Shown: positions 57,201 through 64,000 of the stretch, piece after piece | Layout: every line of letters starts with the position of its first letter | Numbering within the stretch: the stretch's first letter is position 1 | From: Oryzias latipes | Taxonomy: Eukaryota; Chordata; Actinopteri; Beloniformes; Adrianichthyidae | Direction of reading: 5' to 3' | Assembly: GCF_002234675.1 (NCBI RefSeq) | Contig: NC_019867.2 | Coordinates: 20,616,184 to 20,680,183 of the forward strand | DNA length: 64,000 nucleotides | Position numbers and translations under genes: made by a program | Notes under the pieces: generated by a model | What the model saw: only the letters and a program-made list of their open reading frames with translations | Databases searched by the model: none | What the model was told of the DNA's origin: nothing

Positions 57201-59927
57201 GCAGATATTTTAATATATGCTAGTTTTTTTCTATGCATGAAATATTTGGTGAAAAAAATTAAAATTATTATTTTATTGTTTAGTTCTAGTTTTAATCATT
57301 ATTCTTCTGTTATACATTAAAAACATTTTTTTATTTAAAAAAAGTTGATTTCTTAATTTGAATAAATGATTTGAATAAACTTAATTTCTTTAAAAAAAGT
57401 TTAAGATGTAAATAAATGACTATTACTAGAAATAAACATTAGAACTTTGATGAAAAGTTAATGGTTGAAAGAAATGTGTGTTCATAAAAAGGTTCAGCAA
57501 TAAGACGTGTCTTTTGTTAAAACATTACATTTCTCTAATGTTATAAAACCTGACATCAGACACTTTTATTTATTTTAAGAGTTTTGTTTTTGCAAGATTA
57601 ATAGTTATCATCTGAAACTTTATAAAAAAGAGGATTACGGTTTCGCTTTCAAATGCACAAATAATTTTTCCAGAGAAGAGTGTGGAAATCTAATTTAGCT
57701 GGTAGACATTGGATTTTACTGGAAACTCCAACTAACAAAAAAGTTAATTAAGAGCTCTGCATGGATCTATTTGTCTGCAAGTGGATGCATCAGAATGGAT
57801 CAGCTCAGGAAGCTCGCCCATCGTCTTTTTTACGTCACAAATAAGCTCTTTATCCAACAGCAGTTTTTTCGTCTGCTATTGATTTACAATGATGTGGCCT
57901 TCACACACAATTTTCTTTTTGTCCTCTATTACGAGAAAAATTTCAACAAGGGCATGTTAAAAACAGAAAAAAAATTTAACAGTGTGTCTTTGAGGCTATT
58001 CATTGGCAATATGACTTCAAATATTACAGTTGGAATGTGTCATTTTTTTGAAGGGAGCTAATTTGCAAGGAGTGAAGATGCTGTGCTCAAACGCTGAAGG
58101 AGCTTCTCTCAAAGGATGCAACTTTGAGGACCCCTCTGGACTGAAGGCCAATCTGGAAGGTGATTACTCAGAGTCCCTAATCCGCTTTTAACTTTTCTTT
58201 TTGCTTTGTTTTTTAATATAAACTACATGCTTTGATGATTAGGTGCAAACCTGAAAGGAGTTGACATGGAAGGAAGCCAAATGACTGGAATCAACCTGCG
58301 TGTGGCCACCCTCAAAAATGCAAAGCTGAAGAACTGTAACCTGCGGGGGGCCACTTTGGCAGGAACGGATCTGGAGGTGAAGTCAGCCATCAGACAGGAT
58401 TATCCTTAAAAGCAATCGATGGTGATGACTAAGCCTTTTTGGTGACAAAAATAATGCAGCTTTTCAAACCCGAATAGATTTTGCCTTTAGGTTTTCTGTC
58501 ATTTTATTAAAGCTAATGCCATTAAGTAAATTATTTGGAAAGAAATTTAGGAAAGCTTTGAAAGAACAAAAAGCAACTAATCTGGGGTTTATTGGGTTTT
58601 TTTGTTTGCAGATTTTCTAATGTGAACAAATAACTATTAACTAAATTTGAGGTTTAGCTCATCATAGACCGGGGGTCCGCTACGTTTATGACTTGAAGTG
58701 CCAATTTGAAATGTTCTCCTTAACAACTGTGCCATCAGCAACTATAATTCACAAACCGCAGGTCAAATAGCTTTTTTGAACATATTTTGGTATTAACTCA
58801 AAAAAGTGCTTTCATAACAATATTGCACAGGGAAATAGGGCAAAGTTGAAATAGTATTGCATCTATGTTTGTTTAAAAGTAAAAGTACTGCATTTAACGT
58901 ATGTCGTAACTACAGCAAGAGGATTGGATACATCACAACAAAATAGCATCAATATTTCTGAGAACTTCACCATTAACATGAAAAAATAAGTGTTTTGGCT
59001 TATTCATCTTTTGTTACATTATGAGACAGGGTAACTTCATGTAAGGTAATTGGGTGCTTTGTAAAATTAGTTGTTTTTACTTTTTCACGAATATGCTTAT
59101 TATAGTAATATACATTTTCCACAATTGGACAATGTCATTATTCATTTTTCACCCCACAGTAAACGGAGTGGTGATCAGCTGTAGTCTTAATTTTAAAACT
59201 TGTTCACATTTCAAAATGACATTTGGCAGAACAAAAAGAAAGTCTAAGTAAAATCTGACCTTGCTTCTTCATTATTTAACAAACTGAACTTATGACTTCA
59301 TAAATGTCAGCCACTGCGATGCCAAAAACATGACCAACAGCTCACATTGTCATTTCTCCGTGGCAAACGTACTTTTTTTTTTTCCTATGGTGCGCAAAAA
59401 TTTAAATTGCCCGTTAATGAAGGCTGACGTGGAAAAGTTGCACTATATTTAGGCAATAGGTGGGCGGGGTCACAGTAACAGTGCTGCGTGAATGAACCCT
59501 TTCCTTATGATGCCATAGGGGGAAAAAAGCTCATTGTAAGAAGAGATGATCACTCAAACACAATTTTGTTTTCTAAATCTGAAAGATGCAAACAGACGTC
59601 AGATGAAGTGCTTATTGTTGTCATGTGCCACTGTCTTCCCTCTGCGTGACAATTGGGGCACCGGTGCCACAGGTTGCCGACCACAGTGGCAAGAAAATAT
59701 TTGAATAATTTTCTGCCTACATCTTCATAAAAATTAAAATGAAATTATAATCTCATGTTAATGTTTTTGGCTTGAACCAATAAACCCTCCTTCCATCTTT
59801 TTGTCTGCAGAACTGTGACCTCTCTGGCTGTGATCTGCAGGAGGCCAACCTGAGGGGCTCCAATGTGAAAGGAGCCATTTTTGAAGAGATGCTGACCCCT
59901 CTGCACATGTCGCAGAGTGTCAGATAA
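54288..59927 (+). CDS. kctd9: KCTD9, BTB and pentapeptide-repeat protein
   Basis: Twelve exons: 54,288-54,335; 54,492-54,613; 55,031-55,074; 55,164-55,260; 55,327-55,385; 55,464-55,592; 55,873-55,940; 56,020-56,115; 56,191-56,340; 58,054-58,159; 58,243-58,376; 59,811-59,927. All have GT-AG borders and consistent phase; the total is 1,170 nt and 389 aa, the same length as human KCTD9. Order: N-terminal KHA-like domain ([16 protein letters not shown]..., ~1-75), BTB/T1 domain ([19 protein letters not shown], ~88-180), then A(D/N)LxX pentapeptide repeats (~222-380), for example [13 protein letters not shown] and [13 protein letters not shown]. By family knowledge, KCTD proteins are oligomeric adaptors that can bind CUL3 ubiquitin ligase; the pentapeptides fold as a right-handed beta-helix. 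Introns 9 and 11 carry transposon remnants. Confidence 0.97.
56552..58050 (+). mobile_element. TTAA-type DNA element (family B) in kctd9 intron 9
   Basis: Begins CTTTAAAGTCACACTCTGAT. At 56,741 an ATG opens a 30-codon frame, [20 protein letters not shown] followed by [10 protein letters not shown], that resembles the N-terminus of transposon-borne proteins with a P2X7-C-terminal-like domain known in fish (from memory). The frame stops where a second, AT-rich insertion with TTTAGCTGGTAGA-type ends begins (~56,835-57,755). Family B sequence resumes at ~57,765 (GTCTGCAAGTGGATGCATCA) and ends close to the exon 10 acceptor. Related pieces: 36,230, 37,262, 41,190, 51,350. Confidence 0.5.
58669..59687. 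mobile_element. hAT-like element in kctd9 intron 11
   Basis: The left end CCGGGGGTCCGCTACGTTT and the reverse complement of the right end, ACTGTGGTCGGCAACCTGTG, are of the GGGGTCGGCAACC type often seen in hAT elements. It contains only short frames and fills most of the 1.4-kb intron. Ends and duplication are not clean, so the limits are approximate. Confidence 0.45.
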
Positions 59928-61120
59928 CCAGCTGGCTGCTTCCTGGTTCATTCGTTCCTGTCATATATCACGTCGACTGATCTCTTGAATTCTCTCTTTC
60001 CTTGAACTCTGTGTCTCCCTGGCATTCCACAAACAGCTTTAAATATCTTGCACTAGGATTTATCCAAGGTTGTCAGTATGCATTTTTAAATGTTAAGCTG
60101 CACACACCACCAAAAAAACATTTCTTGAGTGTGTTAAAGTGTTTGGATTATTATATTCAGTTGTGTTATATTTACATCACTCGAAGCTCAGAGAGTTCAG
60201 ATCCTCTCACCTGTGAACTTCATAGTGTTGTTGGGTTCCAAACATTTACCAGTTTTTCCTGTCTGTGGTTAATGAATTTCTTCTTGAAATGTCTTTTATT
60301 TTTGCTGGAATTATTGAGCAATGCAAACCAAAGCCATACAGTACAATAGGGCAGCGTAAAAGGCGAGAAGTGCTGTTTGTGCACCAGTAAAAACTATGCT
60401 ACTTTAAATATGCAAAACATGACGGAGAGCTGTGAGGATTTCCAGTTCCTACCTGAAAAAAAAAAACACTTGTTTTCCGTGCTCTGTGAATCTACCTCTG
60501 ATAGTGTGCGAGCGATCCACAGTTACATTCATCATGTTTGTCTTGTATTACTTCTCTTAATCCCGCATAACTATATGCATATAATCTATCAGAGCATGCT
60601 TTAAAAGAGCCGTTTCATCATTGTTGTATTCTCCCGAAACATCACTTTGCGTAGTTTCTCTCAATCACGCTTTTTGCACATGTTTTTTGTTTGGTTTACC
60701 TTAATTACCAAATGTGTTTTTTTATGAACTTTGAGCAAAACAAATTGAGTGCTTCCAAAATCTTCCCCCAAAAAGGAACTGGTTAGATGTTATTGTGAAG
60801 AGTTTCTCCTCTGTTGGTGTCAGTCATTGTGTTTTTGCATGTTTGAATTTTGTCTGGCTGCATCTGAAAGCTGCTCCGCTGCAATACTGATCACTTATTT
60901 ATATAGTAGGTACCCAGCCTGTTAGAGTGAATGATGAAGGCAATCATGTTGTGTTTTTTCTTTTAAACAGAGTGTAAAAAAAACAAAGGAGGAAGTCTTT
61001 TTATTTATTTTAATATATCTTAATGAATGCCGTACAGGACAGATCTGTTTGCTTTGGGGACAGATGTAAGTGTGTCTAAATGTTGACTTAAAAATAAACT
61101 TCTATGAAGAGAAAAACAAG
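59928..61120 (+). other. kctd9 3' untranslated region
   Basis: About 1.2 kb between the kctd9 stop codon and the first strong polyadenylation signal, with no competing gene. Open frames on the plus strand here (60,002-60,604) are composition-driven. Confidence 0.6.
61093..61098 (+). terminator. Polyadenylation signal, likely kctd9
   Basis: AATAAA followed ~30 bp later by a T/GT-rich stretch (GCTTTTGTTCATTTTTGTTT), the usual layout of a cleavage site. Confidence 0.55.
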
Positions 61121-61369
61121 CTTTTGTTCATTTTTGTTTTAGATAAAATCATAAATGAGATTTTTAAATAAAGTAGCTGTGAGCTTTCTAGAACACCATG
61201 TAAGATGCTGTGTTAATTAAACGGCAAATAAATTAAATAAATTTAAAACTACATCATGCATTAGGTGTGAACTTGCTCTGCAGGTTGCATGTGATTCATG
61301 ACGGTTCTTAATCCCACTTTGTGACACCCTGCTGTGAAGTGATGGAAGAAAACGCAGCAGACAGACTCA

Positions 61370-61375
61370 TATAAA
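61370..61375 (+). promoter_or_regulatory. TATA box of gnrh1
   Basis: TATAAA about 170 bp upstream of the gnrh1 ATG. A short non-coding first exon could start ~25-30 bp later (~61,400) and end at CTGAAG/GTATAG (61,436), spliced to the coding exon at 61,525 or 61,540. GnRH genes are known to have a non-coding exon 1. Confidence 0.65.
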
Positions 61376-61541
61376 GCAGGGCGGCAGAATTCAGAGAACA
61401 GAAAACTGGAGCAGCTCCCTGACTTATGAACTGAAGGTATAGGATGGGATTTCAACAATTCAATGCCACAGTTTTATATATTTGTTCCAAAATATTCAAC
61501 TTAACCTGCATTTCTGTGTCGCAGCTCTGTGTTCTGCAGGA

Positions 61542-61986
61542 ATGGTGGTAAAAACGTGGATGCCGTGGCTGCTGGTGAGCTCGGTCCTGTCACAGGGCTG
61601 CTGCCAGCACTGGTCATTTGGTCTGAGTCCTGGAGGGAAGCGAGAACTGAAATACTTTCCAAACACACTGGAAAATGTAAGCATCTAAAAAAGTCTGACT
61701 AAAAGATGATGTTTTGCTAGTTTCTTTGTGATGTGTGTCTTTTCTCTTCCAGCAGATTAGACTCCTTAACAGCAATACACCCTGCAGTGACTTGAGCCAC
61801 CTGGAGGAGTCATCTTTAGCAAAGATTTACAGAATAAAAGGGCTTCTTGTAAGCTTCACTTATCCTTCTGTGTTTATTTAAGTGAATGTATTATGATTAG
61901 GCCATAAATATTATTGTCCTAATCAAATGTGTTCTTTTTAGGGGAGTGTAACTGAAGCAAAAAACGGATACCGAACATACAAATGA
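61542..61986 (+). CDS. gnrh1: Gonadotropin-releasing hormone 1 precursor (medaka/pejerrey type)
   Basis: Coding exons 61,542-61,676, 61,753-61,848 and 61,942-61,986 total 276 nt, 91 aa, with GT-AG introns. Order: signal peptide (MVVKTWMPWLLVSSVLSQGC, residues 1-21), decapeptide QHWSFGLSPG (22-31), amidation and cleavage signal GKR (32-34), and GnRH-associated peptide (35-91, ending NGYRTYK). The decapeptide carries Ser-Phe-Gly-Leu-Ser at positions 4-8, which identifies the teleost GnRH1 form of medaka and pejerrey. It is made in hypothalamic neurons and drives pituitary gonadotropin release through GnRH receptors. Exon 3 begins after CAGCAG, a tandem acceptor that could include or omit one Gln. 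The gene lies directly downstream of kctd9. Confidence 0.97.
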
Positions 61987-62049
61987 TGTCTGGTAAAATA
62001 ACAAAGTGTCTCTACTGTATGGGATATTTGACTTTGATTGCTAATCGTG

Positions 62050-62055
62050 AATAAA
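62050..62055 (+). terminator. Polyadenylation signal of gnrh1
   Basis: AATAAA 64 bp after the gnrh1 stop codon, followed by a TGAGGGTGTTTTTTTG stretch. A short 3' UTR is usual for GnRH genes. Confidence 0.75.
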
Positions 62056-62079
62056 AGCTGTTTCTTCTGCTATGAGGGT

Positions 62080-64000
62080 GTTTTTTTGCAATAGCTAACA
62101 GAAAGGGCAGCAGGATGGAAGGCTGGATGCGATGTGTCTGCTGCATTTGCACATGAACCATATTTGCTTTGAGGGTTTGGTCTACTTTTACTTGATTGTA
62201 TTTTTTTTAACTGCATTATTTGTCTAAATTTTACAATATTTTAGTGGCTATATTCTTGCCTTTGTCTTTCACTAACATGGAGACCTAACAAATGTTATCA
62301 GTGGATAAAAGTAACTTAGTATATAATAAATAAAATGAGAATTTGAGGCCTATAAAAAGTTTCAGAATAGTTAAGACAATAGTGTGTTCACAGTGGTGCT
62401 GCATTTCCTCGTTTGTAAACAATTTAAATAGTTCTGGATGTCGAAAATGTGATTTTTGTGAGCTTTGGTGTTAAGAGTGGGTCACATTCTTACCTGATTA
62501 CAGATTTTTTTCTAAGATCTTGAGGAGTTTGTGGTCATGCTTGATGATTTCTATTTTTAATAATGATGGTAAAAATTCAGATCAGCCCCTTTTTTGTGGT
62601 GTTAGTGTAGTTGGCCAGCAGAGGGCTTAGGAGGTAAAAACAAAAAGCTACTTCTATGGAGATTTAATTCCTTCACTGTAGGATTCAGAGAGTGTTAGAT
62701 TTAGCAAAATATCAAAATTAAATTTTCATCTGTGGAAAGAGTTTTTGTCTCTGTATAATTGACCCTATACTGCATCAAATGCTGTGTATTCTACTTTTTA
62801 TTAGAAGGTTCTGCTCCTTTTTTATTCATCACAAACTCACTTGTTTCAAATATCACTTATAGTTTTCCTCGTTTGCTGAGCATATGTTGATAATACTTTA
62901 TATAATTTACTTAATAATATTCACTTAATTTTAAATTTAAGCCACATCAAAGACAATCTTTGCTAGAACGTAATTTTTTGTTGTAAATGAAACATTGGTA
63001 TAGGACAAAAATAATGTCATTTTGTGATATTTACAAGTTTAAAACAGGGAAACACTTGTTGAAAAACCCACAACCTGCTGAGCATGAAATCTCAAATCTG
63101 CAGTTCCACTAATTATTCCCAATCAATCTGACTGAAGCCTGACGGAGACAGTACACTAAAGTTGTTGTTGCTCTGTGTTTGTTGACACCTGTGCAACCCA
63201 CAACGGGTTAATGAGGAAGTTCCTGCTGTTATGACATCTGAAGTAATAAAGGGATGATGGGAACTATAACCTTACATAAACTCTCCATTGGAGGTCTGTT
63301 CAACAGAGATCACCTGATATGCTATAGAGTCCAATGGCAATCTGAATAAAGAGGCAAAGAATAAAATGATGTAGCCAATCTGTGTTTGACCTGTGAATGA
63401 GCAATCCGTCTGTTTCCTAAAGATGTTTGGTACATATTATGCCAAGATAAGAGTGTCGAGGGAGCAGCGTACCTTCCTGACCTTTTCACCTGCTGGTAAA
63501 AAAAAAAAAAAAAAGATTTATTTATTCTCACAGGAACCAGATGTGTGTGCAAACATTGCCAACTGTTACCTGCATGTTCTCTTCTGGAAAATAGCCATCA
63601 CCATAAATTTACTCAGCTCATTGGAAAATTGCTGGATTATGGATTCTGCTCATATGGATAAGAAAGGAGGTTGACTATAGTTTCAAAATTAGTCTAGGAA
63701 AATGTCTTTAGAAGAATTTGGAGACTCAAAACAACAGCTTGAGCAAATCTCTGGCAAACAAGTTCAAGTTGTTCCTGTGATTTGGAGACACTGCATGCAT
63801 GAGAGTCTCACTAAATTAAAATGCAGGGAAGCCAAGATGCTAATCGTTCTGGAAGTGCTCCACTGACAAGGAGTCTGGCCTCCTGGACTTAATAAGTGTT
63901 TGTCTCCAGCTGAGTTTTTCTTTTCATTCTACAGTAATGTGCCCCAAGCCCGCTTTACAATGGCCAACAACACAAAGTGTAGTTCTTGTAATTTTACTCC
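62080..64000. other. No gene recognised
   Basis: Downstream intergenic DNA. Open frames of 76-93 codons near 63.3-63.7 kb overlap each other on opposite strands around an A-run (63,498) and show no motif. No repeat family was recognised. Confidence 0.5.

Overview
The window is vertebrate nuclear DNA from a teleost fish: spliced genes with GT-AG introns, AT-rich non-coding DNA and dense transposon debris. The best species clue is the gnrh1 gene near the right end. Its decapeptide, QHWSFGLSPG, is the medaka/pejerrey form of gonadotropin-releasing hormone, and the precursor resembles the medaka one as I remember it, so Oryzias or a close relative is likely.

Genes. Three protein genes are reconstructed exon by exon in the right-hand 12 kb. 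ankrd39 (52,718-53,564, minus, 4 exons, 182 aa) lies head to head with kctd9 (54,288-59,927, plus, 12 exons, 389 aa), with 723 bp between start codons. About 1.6 kb downstream of kctd9 comes gnrh1 (61,542-61,986, plus, 3 coding exons, 91 aa). The kctd9-gnrh1 pair is also neighbouring in mammals. Less certain coding pieces are a signal-peptide exon on the minus strand (8,880-9,060) with a possible 5' exon near 15.0 kb, a plus-strand terminal exon (52,151-52,306), and possible minus-strand exons near 49.5-49.8 kb.

Layout. 1-7 kb: hAT-type DNA transposons and MITEs plus a PIF/Harbinger fragment. 7-15.5 kb: probably intron of the minus-strand gene, holding a 2-kb hAT remnant. 17.9-23.5 kb: an old RTE-type LINE broken by a hAT MITE and by a 3.26-kb inverted-repeat element that carries oppositely oriented arrays of a ~176-bp unit and is itself interrupted by a 0.66-kb element. 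23.8-24.2 kb: a tRNA-headed SINE. 26.7-30.3 kb: scrambled Ty3/gypsy pieces. 30.5-36.2 kb: nested MITEs, a Harbinger-derived element and a LINE tail. 37.6-40.6 kb: an apparently intact RTE-type retrotransposon with a 963-codon ORF and 19-bp target-site duplications. 41-48 kb: more MITEs, a SINE, a Harbinger-derived element and a short non-autonomous LTR element. 48-52 kb is mostly unassigned.

No new defence system, CRISPR array or operon is present, and none is expected in this kind of genome. The most unusual structure is the 3.26-kb inverted-array element. Boundaries without target-site duplications are approximate, and superfamily names for non-coding elements rest on terminal motifs only.
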